DNA of 64,000 nucleotides, taken from the NCBI RefSeq assembly GCF_000026945.1, contig NC_012863.1, positions 1 to 64,000 on the forward strand, given 5' to 3'. The position numbers were made by a program, and so were the translations under genes. Below, piece by piece: positions 10,225-19,838 of the stretch. The notes under the pieces are model-generated. The model searched no databases, had not been told where the DNA came from, and saw only the letters and a list, made by a program, of their open reading frames with translations. This DNA is from Candida dubliniensis CD36. Its lineage: Eukaryota; Ascomycota; Pichiomycetes; Serinales; Debaryomycetaceae. Position 1 is the stretch's first letter, and every line of letters starts with the position of its first letter.

Positions 10225-10572
10225 GATTGATAACAAACTTAAACTCTCTGAATGCAATAATATGAAGACGCTAGTGTTTTATAAACGAGCCTTCAAGGTG
10301 TACTTGTATGTAAGAACTGAACGCAAAGGACCCACTTGCTTTCGATGGTATATTGCCAATATTTGTAATAGCTTCCTCCATTGTTGAAAATGATAAATTT
10401 GGGATAACAATAATAAGTTGTCTTGGTAGCTTCTCTTTGAAAGGTGTTTGGCCCCCAACTGGGGCCCCCTTCTCGTGAAGAGTAGTTGTTGTGTAGAATG
10501 AAAATTTTTTTTTTTGGTTGTTCGTTTTTTCTTTTTGTATTTCCTGGTATGTGCACACACCAATCGGCATAC
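10225..10572. other. Upstream of the retroelement ORF, no gene seen
   Basis: Short minus-strand frames overlap here in all three phases with Lys/Gln-rich nonsense translations. There is a poly-T run at about 10505-10520. It may be the 5' leader of the retroelement remnant. Nothing else is recognised. Confidence 0.4.
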
Positions 10573-10739
10573 CGTACGGATGCCCCAGCTTATTGAAAAT
10601 TGGGGGTGCTTGTCACCCCCTCAGGATGCTGTACGGATGAAGACTGGTACGGATGCAGCACAGTTGCGGATGTATAACTTGTACGAATGCAATAGTGGTG
10701 TAGAGAGAACTTGTACGGATGCAATACAGGTGTAGAGAG
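10573..10739. repeat. GTACGGATG cluster with two 32-bp telomere-like tandem units
   Basis: GTACGGATG or a one-base variant occurs five or more times. Two adjacent 32-bp units, 10676-10707 and 10708-10739, read AACTTGTACG(A/G)ATGCAATA followed by (GT/CA)GGTGTAGAGAG and differ at three positions. The stretch 10665-10680 matches 14 of 16 bases of the C. albicans telomeric repeat as I remember it (TACGGATGTCTAACTT). AACTT, ACGGATG and GGTGTA are all words of that repeat. They are much degenerated and interstitial. Confidence 0.55.
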
Positions 10740-11130
10740 AACGTTTAGAGAGGTCAGTTTGAGTAAATTTGTTACAGCTTCACATACAAACCAAATAGGC
10801 TAGTTTGTTGGTTTTCCTGATTCACAGATAGGCCATTTCGGGTTTGTTTTGACTCACTGACAAGCTGAAAAGAGTTGTTCATTTTTGGTTGACAGGAATA
10901 GCAATTACAGCTGTTTGTTTTAAGTTAGAAAATTGAGCTATAGTTGTTTATTCTGTAGGTTTATAGGCAGGTCAAGTACAGTTGTTTGTTTTAAGTTGTT
11001 GATAGATGAATTGCAGTGGTTTCTTTTAAGTGAGCGAATAATCAACTAGAATTGTTTTTGCTGTTTTTTCTTGCCAATCGGATAGACCTTTTGCTTTTAA
11101 TCGATTAGATTTGTTCATTTCAATAGATTT
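10740..11130. repeat. Diverged relative of the 874-1437 repeats
   Basis: GAACGTTTAGAG, CAGTTTGAGTAAATTTG, CAGCTTCA, GATTCACAGA and multiple GTTGTTTGTTTTAAG words occur in the same order as in the 874-1437 units, with many changes. No coding potential is seen. Confidence 0.5.
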
Positions 11131-11284
11131 CATTTAACTTCTAATCAATTGATCTGCTCCAGATTTCGTAAAATCAAATGTTATTTTTGAACAATTTATC
11201 TGTGTATTTTCGATCCTGTTTCTCACAAAATATCCCCAAAATGAACCGTATCCCCATTCGATGAGTAAACCCGTTATCCTTTGC

Positions 11285-11833
11285 TCATAACTTAACCGTT
11301 GCATTTCTCGATAAACATAATGGCACCTCTACCAGCACTGGCTTGTCCTGCTCTAAGATCACCCTTATCACCTCATCGTGACTAACCTCCATCATATTGT
11401 ACTTTTCTTTCCATTGCCATCCTTCACAAGCTTGGACTTTGAACTCAACGTCAAAATCTAAACTGGATAACCACATACCTGCCCGTTATTTCCATCTTCT
11501 CAAGAACGGCCTTAGGAATATAAGTTTCGATGTGTCCCGTTGAGCGTATCCACCTCAACACTCTCCATATCGATCAGGTACAAGTCTTGCATCACATCTC
11601 CCATCTCCACAAATGTGTAAAACTATCCTCAAACTTAATAGGACTGCCAATGTAAAAGCGCTGGCCAATCAAACTCCTAACGCAAACTCTATTCACGTTA
11701 AACGTATCACCCGAGTATATCGTAATCCCACTCTCCTTGATCCTAGTTACTGAAGAATATCCAACAAGTGCCCACTCTTGGTAATAGACACACTAAACGA
11801 TTCCTCAACATGGCCCAGCTCTGAAATCAACAT
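11285..11833 (-). pseudogene. Decayed protein-coding gene, function unknown
   Basis: Reading the minus strand from an ATG at 11833, protein-like segments appear in successive frames. They are MLISELGHVEESFSVSITKS, then IKESGITIYSGDTFNVNRV, then MQDLYLIDMESVEVDTLNG, then ETYIPKAVLEKMEITGRYVV, and finally a 60-residue stretch starting WLSSLDFDVEFKVQ that stops at 11285. Stops and at least four frameshifts separate them. The protein family is not recognised. The remnant is antisense to, and overlaps, the spurious upstream extension of the next gene, which supports starting that gene at 11961. Confidence 0.5.
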
Positions 11834-11960
11834 GTTCACACGTTGCTGCCAAGAAAAGTTTTGTCGTTGTGGTTTTTCGACAATACTTTTTATTTTTTTT
11901 TCCATCACAAAAAAAAAAAAAAAACAACCTCCTTTGCTACTGATAAGACATCACCAAATT

Positions 11961-14417
11961 ATGGCTTGGAGTCAGTTAGAACTAGAACCACCACACATAG
12001 CGTATGCTTGTGTCGGTATATTCAGTACCCTATTTTCACTAGTCTCCCTTTTCGTTAAAGAACGGCTATACATCGGTGAGGCCACCGTCGCTTCCATCGC
12101 CGGCCTTATCCTAGGCCCCCATTGTCTCAACTGGTTCGACCCCGTTAGCTGGGGCAACTCCGACTACATCACTCTAGAAATATGCCGAATAGTCTTGTGT
12201 ATCCAGATCGTCGCCGTCGCCGTTGAGTTGCCAAAAAAGTATATGATGAAACATTGGCTCTCAGTCACTATTTTCCTATTGCCAGTAATGACATGTGGGT
12301 GGTTGATTGTTGGGCTCTTTATCTGGTGTCTTATCCCCCATTTCTCATTCAACGACGGGTTGCTTGTCAGTGCTTGTGTCACAGCCACCGATCCCGTGTT
12401 GGCCGCTGCTGTTGTCGGTAAAGGCAAGTTCGCCGAAAGAGTCCCTGGCCATTTACGTAACTTGTTGTCTGCAGAATCAGGGTGTAACGACGGAATGGCA
12501 TTCCCGTTTATTTTCCTTTCCCTAAACTTGATCATACATTCTGGACACGCTGGAGAAATCGTTAAAGACTGGTTCTTGTTAACTATACTATGGGAATGTA
12601 TCTTTGGGTGTTTGTTAGGTACGGTAATTGGCTATGTGTTGCGTAAACTTGTCGCTTTCGCTGAAAAACAAAACCTTATTGACCGTGAATCGTTCTTGGC
12701 CATTTTTGTCTTTATCGCATTTATTTCCGCCGGTGTGGGCTCGATGTTGGGTGTTGACGACTTGTTAGTTTCGTTTGCAGCAGGAACCGCCTTTGGATGG
12801 AATGGCGCATTCGCCAAAAAAACCGAGGAGTCCCACGTATCGACCGTCATTGACTTGCTATTGAACTTGTCGTTTTTTGTCTACTTCGGCGCCATCATCC
12901 CATGGCCACAATTCAACAACGCCGAGTTGGGACTCAACGTATGGAGATTGGTCGTCTTGGCATTTGTCATAATATTCTTACGAAGAATTCCCGCAGTCGT
13001 TGCCCTTAAACCAATCACCCCCGACGTCAAGACTTGGAGAGAAGCATTATTTTGTGGCCATTTCGGGCCCATTGGCGTGGGCGCTATTTTCGCCAGTATC
13101 CTCGCCCGAAAAGACCTCGAGGCCCACTACACCACCGAAGAAACTCCACTCCACCATTTGCCAAGCAAAGATTTCCCCCACTACCAGTTGCTTGCCACGA
13201 TCTGGCCCATAGTCTGCTTTATTGTCATAACATCGATCATCGTCCACGGATCGTCTGTCGCCGTCCTCACACTAGGAAAAAGACTCAACAGAATGGCGAT
13301 TACCATGTCGTTTACCACGGACCAGGAAGGCGGTGGTGGTGGGTGGATGCAGAGATTACAAAAACTCGACCGTACCACCTCATCCTTTTCGCTACACCGT
13401 GTCGATACAATGGCACCACAGGAATTACAACCAGAAACTTCCGGCATCAAAGTGTGTCCTGCGGGCGGAGCAAAGAGAAAGAAGAAACATGGACGTATAA
13501 AGAGTTTATCGAGAGTTGCCACCAAAGACGACGAAAAGAGAGCACCACCAGAAGCCCAGTTCTTACAGCTAGGCAGTCGTACCTCAGAGCACGAAACCAG
13601 CACCAAGGAATCTTCTTCAGACAACAACCTAGCCGTACCCAATAAAACATCTGGATTATCTGAATATGGAGAAAAACAACCCACAAAAGCCGAAAAGGCG
13701 CCAGTACCCACAGTCGCTTACCAAGACGGAGACCAGGTTATCATTGAAGACCAGTATGGTGAAGTTATGGAGACCTTGAAATTGACACGCAAACCTAAAC
13801 CAGAAAGCAGCAGCATTCATTCTATGGAATCATTGGAAAGGCACCTCACTCAATACTCAACTGGTTCATCTGCAGGCGAGTCCGACGACGAAAACGGATT
13901 ATCGCCAATCCACCAGAAACTTTCCCGAACTTTATCGCGCCGCTCATACTACAAAAAGGATGATCCAAATAAACGTAAAGTATACGCCCACCGTGTGGAC
14001 GATTTGATTGTGATTGAAAATGAAGATGGTGATATTATCAGAAGGTACAAAGTCAACAAGCACGCTCCAGCAACCAGACCCAGGTCTAGCTCAATTATGG
14101 GAATGATGAAGTCAATGGTAGGAATCAGACCTGTTGAGTCGGCACCGCCAGAAATCAGTGTCACCGACCTTGAGCACGGCACACAACACAAGATCTTACT
14201 ACCTGATGAAGAAAACACCCCTGCAGCCGCACAAAAGTTGGAGGATAAAATTGCTAATATGCTACAGGAAGACCACCACCACCACCCTGACCACATTTCC
14301 GAAGAGAGCGACGACGACGACGACGAGGAGGAAACTGAAGTAGAAAAGAAACGAAGACTACAAGCGTTGGGGTACTTGCCCAGTACTCGCCGCGATAGAG
14401 AAGATGAAGAGGAGTAG
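11961..14417 (+). CDS. CNH1: Plasma-membrane Na+/H+ antiporter Cnh1
   Basis: Electroneutral exchanger of the fungal Nha1/Sod2 family that extrudes Na+, K+ or Li+ in exchange for protons and supports salt and pH tolerance. The protein is 818 aa when started at MAWSQLELEP. A longer in-frame extension to 11778 is low-complexity and overlaps a decayed antisense gene. About twelve membrane segments fill residues 1-430, with TDPVLA near 140, NDGMAF near 176 and the aspartate pair D266-D267 in GVDDLLVSF. That pair coincides in number with the essential aspartates of Nha1 and Sod2, which supports this start. The hydrophilic tail is long, with a Gly run, HHHH and an acidic DDDDDEEE stretch. Only 72 bp separate it from the next gene on the same strand. 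Confidence 0.93.
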   Translation: MAWSQLELEPPHIAYACVGIFSTLFSLVSLFVKERLYIGEATVASIAGLILGPHCLNWFDPVSWGNSDYITLEICRIVLCIQIVAVAVELPKKYMMKHWLSVTIFLLPVMTCGWLIVGLFIWCLIPHFSFNDGLLVSACVTATDPVLAAAVVGKGKFAERVPGHLRNLLSAESGCNDGMAFPFIFLSLNLIIHSGHAGEIVKDWFLLTILWECIFGCLLGTVIGYVLRKLVAFAEKQNLIDRESFLAIFVFIAFISAGVGSMLGVDDLLVSFAAGTAFGWNGAFAKKTEESHVSTVIDLLLNLSFFVYFGAIIPWPQFNNAELGLNVWRLVVLAFVIIFLRRIPAVVALKPITPDVKTWREALFCGHFGPIGVGAIFASILARKDLEAHYTTEETPLHHLPSKDFPHYQLLATIWPIVCFIVITSIIVHGSSVAVLTLGKRLNRMAITMSFTTDQEGGGGGWMQRLQKLDRTTSSFSLHRVDTMAPQELQPETSGIKVCPAGGAKRKKKHGRIKSLSRVATKDDEKRAPPEAQFLQLGSRTSEHETSTKESSSDNNLAVPNKTSGLSEYGEKQPTKAEKAPVPTVAYQDGDQVIIEDQYGEVMETLKLTRKPKPESSSIHSMESLERHLTQYSTGSSAGESDDENGLSPIHQKLSRTLSRRSYYKKDDPNKRKVYAHRVDDLIVIENEDGDIIRRYKVNKHAPATRPRSSSIMGMMKSMVGIRPVESAPPEISVTDLEHGTQHKILLPDEENTPAAAQKLEDKIANMLQEDHHHHPDHISEESDDDDDEEETEVEKKRRLQALGYLPSTRRDREDEEE

Positions 14418-14489
14418 ATAGATTAAGTAGAAGAAAAAAAAAAAAAATAAAATAAAAAATTTGCGATACCCCACCACTTTTCTTCTCTA

Positions 14490-15326
14490 ATGGAAACCAA
14501 CTACAGCCTTGCCCTAAAGCAATTCATCAATAAAAACTTTGCTGCCTCGTTCAGGTTGGCGAGCGAATTGTTTCATAAATGTTTTACCGAATATTCTGGC
14601 CATAGCATTTCATTAACCTTGCTTACCAAGATAATCAACCTCTACTTGGTCGAAGTGGGGGTGTGCTTGAAAGATGGTTTGTTGAACCAGGTCCAGGCCA
14701 ACACTGCAGTCAACTCAATTACCAGCAACGAGGTGATTAACCAGATCCACGCTGTTTTTGGTGACGAAATCCCATGTGAGATATTATACAACTACCATTT
14801 AATGCACATCACCAACTCCAAACTTCTCATCAACGACAATTATTGGGACCAGTTGCGTAACGATTACCACCATGCAATCAACGACAAATACAAACAAAAG
14901 TTTATAGAGTTGGTGGTTTTTGAGATCTTGCCTAGATACGATAAATACAAAGAAGCAGAACAGTTGATTACCAACCCCAACGATTTACAGAGATTACGCA
15001 AGATCCAGGAAAAGCAAAAGCTTGCCGAGGAGGTGGAACGCTCCCAGAAAAAGACACCCCCCAAGGAACAGCCAACCTTGAAGTACAAATCAATCAAGGA
15101 AATCCAAAACGCCTACAACCTCGAAGAGGCCAAAAAACCAACACTCCCAGAATCACGATTGTTGTACATCTACAATCTTGTCAAGAACTATTTGCGCGAC
15201 AATTATTTGGTGGTGTTGGTTCTCATAATTCTTGGCCTCGGTGCGAGAAAATACCTCAACCGAGCCAACTTGAGAGAAAAAATCGTCGACACCATAAAAA
15301 TGGCATTTAAATTTAGTTATATATAG
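14490..15326 (+). CDS. Tail-anchored membrane protein, possibly Pex15/Pex26-like
   Basis: A 278-aa protein of mostly helical, soluble character. One strong membrane segment (about residues 236-252, NYLVVLVLIILGLGARKYL) is followed by a basic tail of about 26 residues. This is tail-anchor topology without a signal peptide. A Lys/Glu/Gln-rich coiled-coil-like stretch covers 165-200. Length and layout resemble the Pex15/Pex26 peroxins that recruit Pex1/Pex6 to peroxisomes, and PEX5 and PEX10 lie elsewhere in this window. That assignment is a guess from architecture only. The stop is 11 bp upstream of the ATG of the next gene. Confidence 0.8.
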   Translation: METNYSLALKQFINKNFAASFRLASELFHKCFTEYSGHSISLTLLTKIINLYLVEVGVCLKDGLLNQVQANTAVNSITSNEVINQIHAVFGDEIPCEILYNYHLMHITNSKLLINDNYWDQLRNDYHHAINDKYKQKFIELVVFEILPRYDKYKEAEQLITNPNDLQRLRKIQEKQKLAEEVERSQKKTPPKEQPTLKYKSIKEIQNAYNLEEAKKPTLPESRLLYIYNLVKNYLRDNYLVVLVLIILGLGARKYLNRANLREKIVDTIKMAFKFSYI

Positions 15327-15337
15327 CCTGTATAGCA

Positions 15338-15991
15338 ATGACACACCCACAGGGAATGTGGATCATAGGATACGGATCGTTAATCTTTAAACCACCGCCA
15401 CACGTATCACTCAAAGTCACAGGCTACTTGAAAGGATTTATTCGCAGATTCTGGCAGAGCTCAATAGACCATAGAGGAACTCCCGAGTACCCCGGCAGAG
15501 TCGTTACCCTCCTTTCCCTAGACGATCTACACTCAAACAACAAGTTCCATGACGAGTGGGTATCCCCAGAAGATTTACGTGTTTATGGAGTGGCCTACTA
15601 CATCGAGCCACAACACGTCGAAGAAGTGAAACAGTACCTTGACATTAGAGAGCAAAACGGGTACACCTCCCACAAAGTGGCCTTCTATGTGCTGGACAAG
15701 TCTGTATCCATGTTTACCGACAAAGAAGGGGACTACATTGAAAGCAATATCTACATTGGCAAAGTCGACAACGAGGCATTTGTGGGCCCTGAATCATTAG
15801 AAGAGACTGCACACGTCATTAGAAAGGCAGTTGGCCCCAGCGGCCTTAACATAGACTACCTCACCAACTTGGTCCACTCAATCAAAGACTTTGGTATTAG
15901 AGATCACTATTTAGAAAACCTATACACACTAGCTAGCTCAAGTCCCGATAATTCAACGCTGCCGATTCCAAAACCAGCGCCACCTTATTAA
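15338..15991 (+). CDS. GCG1: ChaC-type gamma-glutamylcyclotransferase
   Basis: Cytosolic enzyme that cleaves the gamma-glutamyl bond of glutathione, releasing 5-oxoproline and Cys-Gly. The 217-aa protein carries the ChaC signature WIIGYGSLIFKPPP at the N-terminus, then FIRRFWQSSIDHRGTPEYPG, and the acidic catalytic loop LDIREQNGYTS, all in the family order. Length matches yeast Gcg1. It starts 11 bp after the upstream stop on the same strand, so its promoter must lie inside that ORF, or the two share a transcript. The last 59 bp overlap antisense the 3' end of the next gene. The codon CTG in VLDKS (about 15692) is serine in this clade. Confidence 0.92.
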   Translation: MTHPQGMWIIGYGSLIFKPPPHVSLKVTGYLKGFIRRFWQSSIDHRGTPEYPGRVVTLLSLDDLHSNNKFHDEWVSPEDLRVYGVAYYIEPQHVEEVKQYLDIREQNGYTSHKVAFYVLDKSVSMFTDKEGDYIESNIYIGKVDNEAFVGPESLEETAHVIRKAVGPSGLNIDYLTNLVHSIKDFGIRDHYLENLYTLASSSPDNSTLPIPKPAPPY

Positions 15992-18338
15992 TCTCATTCT
16001 GCGCCAGACCATAATCGTTCTGGGAAATATAGTGCCGCACAAACGGGAAACTATTCCAATCAAACTCATCTCTAGTTGTAGGCGCAATAAACGGCACCCC
16101 AAAAAGTATATTCTTGTAGCCAGCACGTTTACGCTGGATTTCTCTAGTTAAAAACTGACCATTAAACTCAACCATATTGTCATTCCACCTCCATCGCAGC
16201 ATGGTATGGATGGTAGGCTCCATCCCGCCAGATTCGTGGATAAATTGTTTCCATTCGCGGGCCCATTCCTGGTAGCTTTCACTAACCAGTTTCAACGAGT
16301 TCAACGCACGTTTCAACCCATCAAAATGCAACACCGGCTGGCCATTCTGCTCGGCGTACCTCTCTAAATCCTGCTCCAACATCTCCAACAGTCTAGTAAA
16401 ATCACGGAAATTATACGGAATTAAAGGACTCTCTGCAAACTCCAAAACTATCCTCGATAAAAGTTCAACCATCTGTGCGTGCTTGGCCATTTTCGGATCA
16501 ACACCACTTGTCTCAAAATTGTCAAAACTATCAAAACACGAATTGTGCGGATACCTCTCCCCGGTAAACTTAACCTCCATCGAAGGAATATTCACATAGT
16601 TTATAAATGGAACATAGTTTTTCGTCTCAAGAAAATCGTTTCTCATAACCACGCGGTCGCCATTCTGTTTCTTTGCCAAATGGTACAACGTATCTTCAGG
16701 CCCATCTCCTGTCTTAACCTTCTGCAAGCAGTTGCTAATCACTTCATGCAAAAACGGATTGGCATTTATCGACAACTTGTCCCCCGCCACCAAATCACTT
16801 AAATCAATATACACATACCCTTCTTTGCGTAACGCCTCCCTCCTATTCTCAATCCACTCAGCTGCACCTGCCAAATTATACTCAGTTGCATCAAACGAAA
16901 CAAAAAAAATCGACCTCGACGGCGTCCACAGGTACTTTCTCTGCATCGACGTAAATATCTTTACCATCTCCAACAACGCCACCGTTCCGGTATTACTTCC
17001 CAACGTACCATAACACCCCGAATCTCTAGCGGCTCCTATTATAACCCCCTTTTCATTCTGCTCTCTCCCTTCAATAGAACCAGCAACATTCCACACCTGG
17101 TGCATTGGCCGATCAATATTGTTTATGCTAAGCTGAAGTGCGGGCGATTTGCCATCACCACTCTTATACCCATCAAAGTCAATACCTCCCGACAACTTCC
17201 TGAGCAATGCCTCGCCGTCCTTCCACGACACGGGGATGGATGGTATCTTTGGTGTTGTCTCCGACTTGTCCCACGCCAACCTTGTCACATACATGTTTTC
17301 CGAAGACCAGCCAGGAGTCAAAATATCACCCGGCGACATCCTCGTCAATCCAACATTCTCTCTCTGAATCACATCATCAACTTCTTGGCCAGACACAGTA
17401 TACTTTTCCGTGATAAACACAACTGCCTTGGCATGATGTTGTTCTGCAATGTACACTTTATTAGGTTCAGGCGTCTTGCCACCATACTTGACCAACACAA
17501 TCTTATCCTTCACTTCAACACCACCTTCAATCACCTTCTTATAATCCCCACTCTCCCCGTAATTCACATAAACATAACCACCCTCAATAGGTTTGTCTGT
17601 ATTTAACGAGTTCGGATTGAATGCCAAAAACTCCATACCTTCATTGTGCTGCTCAAACAATGCCGCCTCAAATGACGAATCCTTAAGCCTCAAATACGTA
17701 TTGGCTTTATCGGGATAATTGGTAAAACTCTCCAACTCAGTCAACTCTACATGATGTAGACCATTATTTTTGAAAAACGACTGCACATACTTGGCCAATG
17801 CTAAATCCCCTTTTGTCCCCGTAATATGTGGGATCGACGAAAAGTACTCCAAATGCTCTTTCATCTCCTTTGGATCAATAAAATGCGTTATAGACTCGCC
17901 AACTTTCTCAATATCATAAAACCGGCCTCTAGTAAATGCTCCCACACTGGCCCCACTTATCGAATCGTTATCGCTATATTTCGTAATACCAAACACAATC
18001 ACCATAACAAACGAAACATATAACAACCGCTTCACCACCAACGGGTTGCCCAACTTTAGTATCGATCTTTCATACTGCATCTGAAAGTATTTATACCCCT
18101 CATATATCGGGTCTATAATTCTCGTGACTGGACGTAATATCCTCGTATTGAAATTACTGGCAAACTTATGTGCTCTATCTAGTATACCACTTGCCGGTGT
18201 TTGCGGATCTTCTATCTCAAACTGCTCTATATGCAAATCATTATAATCTGGAGGGTACATCGGCATCGTCGTCGACAGCGATGCCGCATTATCGAGTCTC
18301 TGATACCCACTATGTGAACTAGACGTCATGGTTGCCAT
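15933..18338 (-). CDS. Transferrin receptor-like M28 pseudopeptidase, Tre1/Tre2-like
   Basis: An 801-aa type II membrane protein. The cytosolic N-terminus (1-103) contains a PPxY motif (PPDY, 29-32) that could bind a Nedd4/Rsp5-type WW domain. One membrane segment lies at about 104-121, followed by a PA domain, an M28 peptidase-like domain and a C-terminal transferrin-receptor dimerisation domain. The metal ligands and catalytic residues of glutamate carboxypeptidase are altered: the usual NHRDAW reads AARDSG, the D of DPNSG is Gly (GSNTG), and the EE pair reads TEYNL. It is therefore probably inactive. In S. cerevisiae Tre1/Tre2 with Bsd2 send metal transporters to the vacuole via Rsp5; a similar adaptor role is inferred. 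Confidence 0.85.
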   Translation of the reverse strand: MATMTSSSHSGYQRLDNAASLSTTMPMYPPDYNDLHIEQFEIEDPQTPASGILDRAHKFASNFNTRILRPVTRIIDPIYEGYKYFQMQYERSILKLGNPLVVKRLLYVSFVMVIVFGITKYSDNDSISGASVGAFTRGRFYDIEKVGESITHFIDPKEMKEHLEYFSSIPHITGTKGDLALAKYVQSFFKNNGLHHVELTELESFTNYPDKANTYLRLKDSSFEAALFEQHNEGMEFLAFNPNSLNTDKPIEGGYVYVNYGESGDYKKVIEGGVEVKDKIVLVKYGGKTPEPNKVYIAEQHHAKAVVFITEKYTVSGQEVDDVIQRENVGLTRMSPGDILTPGWSSENMYVTRLAWDKSETTPKIPSIPVSWKDGEALLRKLSGGIDFDGYKSGDGKSPALQLSINNIDRPMHQVWNVAGSIEGREQNEKGVIIGAARDSGCYGTLGSNTGTVALLEMVKIFTSMQRKYLWTPSRSIFFVSFDATEYNLAGAAEWIENRREALRKEGYVYIDLSDLVAGDKLSINANPFLHEVISNCLQKVKTGDGPEDTLYHLAKKQNGDRVVMRNDFLETKNYVPFINYVNIPSMEVKFTGERYPHNSCFDSFDNFETSGVDPKMAKHAQMVELLSRIVLEFAESPLIPYNFRDFTRLLEMLEQDLERYAEQNGQPVLHFDGLKRALNSLKLVSESYQEWAREWKQFIHESGGMEPTIHTMLRWRWNDNMVEFNGQFLTREIQRKRAGYKNILFGVPFIAPTTRDEFDWNSFPFVRHYISQNDYGLAQNEINKVALVLESAALNYRDLS

Positions 18339-18404
18339 AAGAAAAAGAGTGGTTGTTTCTTCTCGGCTGTGTTTATTTTGTTTTTTTTGTTTTTTTTTTC
18401 TCGT

Positions 18405-19637
18405 TTACAATTTGCTTTGACTACGTAAATCCTTATACACCTCACTTTCAAACCTCGCATAACTCTCAATATTATACTCATCCATAAATGGTAATACCTG
18501 AACCGCATAAAACCCGCCAATGCCATTGTCAAAGTCAATCCAAAAATGCAAGTTGGCTACACCAGACCAGTAGTTGGCCCCTTTGGGTCTGCCCGTGGGC
18601 AAATCATTCAGACCATACGCATTGCCTGTCAATGTCCAACCATCGTTTTTCCTTTCATCTTCATCAAGAACATTGTGTGACAACCCAATAAAATCAAACT
18701 CAAAATCTTCAGGTAAATGGTTCCTAATGGCAAACTTCACCGTCGACTCGTTAAGAATCCGTTTCCCAGAATCAGGCGACACCCCATAGTTTAACCACAC
18801 TCGTATAAACTTTAAGTAATCACCAACACTCCCAAAACACCCTTGTCCCCCTAAATCCAAAATCGGATCTAAACTTATGGGGCTCTTTTTGAGCAACACC
18901 AACGTCTCATCGGACTTTCTAAAATGTAACCGAACCAAATCTGAAGCTTCTTTCTTATGGAAGGTACAACTGGACATCCCAATTGGTTCAAACACATACT
19001 TTGCCAAAAACTCACCTAACTTTTGGCCACTGATCCGTTCAAGAACAAACCCTAACCAGTCAATGTTGTGTCCATAAGCCCAATCCGTTCCTGGCTCGTG
19101 GATCAATGGCGTCTTTTTATGGAAAAACTCCATTGGCGGGTTGATCGCATCGATCCGTTCGCCTTTCGTGATTAGCGCAAAGTAATCTGGAGAGATAAAC
19201 CCATATGAAAACCCAGCAGTATGTGTAATCAAGTGTTTGGCAGTAATTGGGGTCTGCGGGGTAGTCAACGGCTTTAAAAGCTTACCACTATACTTGTCCA
19301 CTGCACCTGGCTCCAACACCCCAATATTGGCAATCTCTGGAAAATACCTGGCGACGGGAACATCTAATTGTAACTTCCCTTGCTCATACAAAATCAATGC
19401 TCCCATAACCGTCATCGATTTGGTGCATGAAAAAAACGCATAGCTATCATTGTTTGTCACTGGCTGTGGGTCCTCAATATTTTTCACTCCTTTCGAGTTC
19501 AAGTACACCGTAGAGTCTCGATCAGTAACACCTAACGTGCACCCTGGCGCAACCAACTGTGGTGTCGAGTCGCCATTAAACGTAGTAATATCCGTCAATA
19601 CCCCATCAAGGGTGTCAGCAAGTTTCGATGTAAACAT
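18405..19637 (-). CDS. Serine beta-lactamase-like (class C family) protein
   Basis: A 410-aa protein of the beta-lactamase/LACTB/EstB family. The active-site Ser-x-x-Lys is visible as SCTK within AFFSCTKSMTVMGAL, and the Tyr-x-Asn element as YGHN within WAYGHNIDWLGF. The substrate is unknown; fungal members are thought to be esterases or hydrolases. The start is the ATG at 19637 (MFTSKLADTL). The extension upstream lacks an ATG. It shares a poly-A-rich promoter region of about 200 bp (19638-19838) with the divergent PHR3. Confidence 0.85.
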   Translation of the reverse strand: MFTSKLADTLDGVLTDITTFNGDSTPQLVAPGCTLGVTDRDSTVYLNSKGVKNIEDPQPVTNNDSYAFFSCTKSMTVMGALILYEQGKLQLDVPVARYFPEIANIGVLEPGAVDKYSGKLLKPLTTPQTPITAKHLITHTAGFSYGFISPDYFALITKGERIDAINPPMEFFHKKTPLIHEPGTDWAYGHNIDWLGFVLERISGQKLGEFLAKYVFEPIGMSSCTFHKKEASDLVRLHFRKSDETLVLLKKSPISLDPILDLGGQGCFGSVGDYLKFIRVWLNYGVSPDSGKRILNESTVKFAIRNHLPEDFEFDFIGLSHNVLDEDERKNDGWTLTGNAYGLNDLPTGRPKGANYWSGVANLHFWIDFDNGIGGFYAVQVLPFMDEYNIESYARFESEVYKDLRSQSKL

Positions 19638-19838
19638 TATTGATGGGTGGACCAAAAAAAAAAAAAAAAAAAAAAAGCCTTCTCTTGCATCAATATTTAT
19701 ATACTCGCCTGTGACTTTTCTGGGCGGGGAAACTTTCCCCCACTCAGAAATCGGCTAACATTACAAACATTTTTCGCAGCAAAATTTTGCATAAATATTT
19801 TCTCAACCTCTTTCCACAAACACCATTCAACCACCACC

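Noticed and set aside
11778..11960. 61-codon N-terminal extension of CNH1
   Set aside because: It translates a poly-A tract, overlaps a decayed antisense gene and would shift the essential aspartates away from positions 266-267; the ATG at 11961 fits the family.
13034..13711. 203-codon plus-strand and 176-codon minus-strand frames inside CNH1
   Set aside because: Shadow frames of a well-supported coding region.
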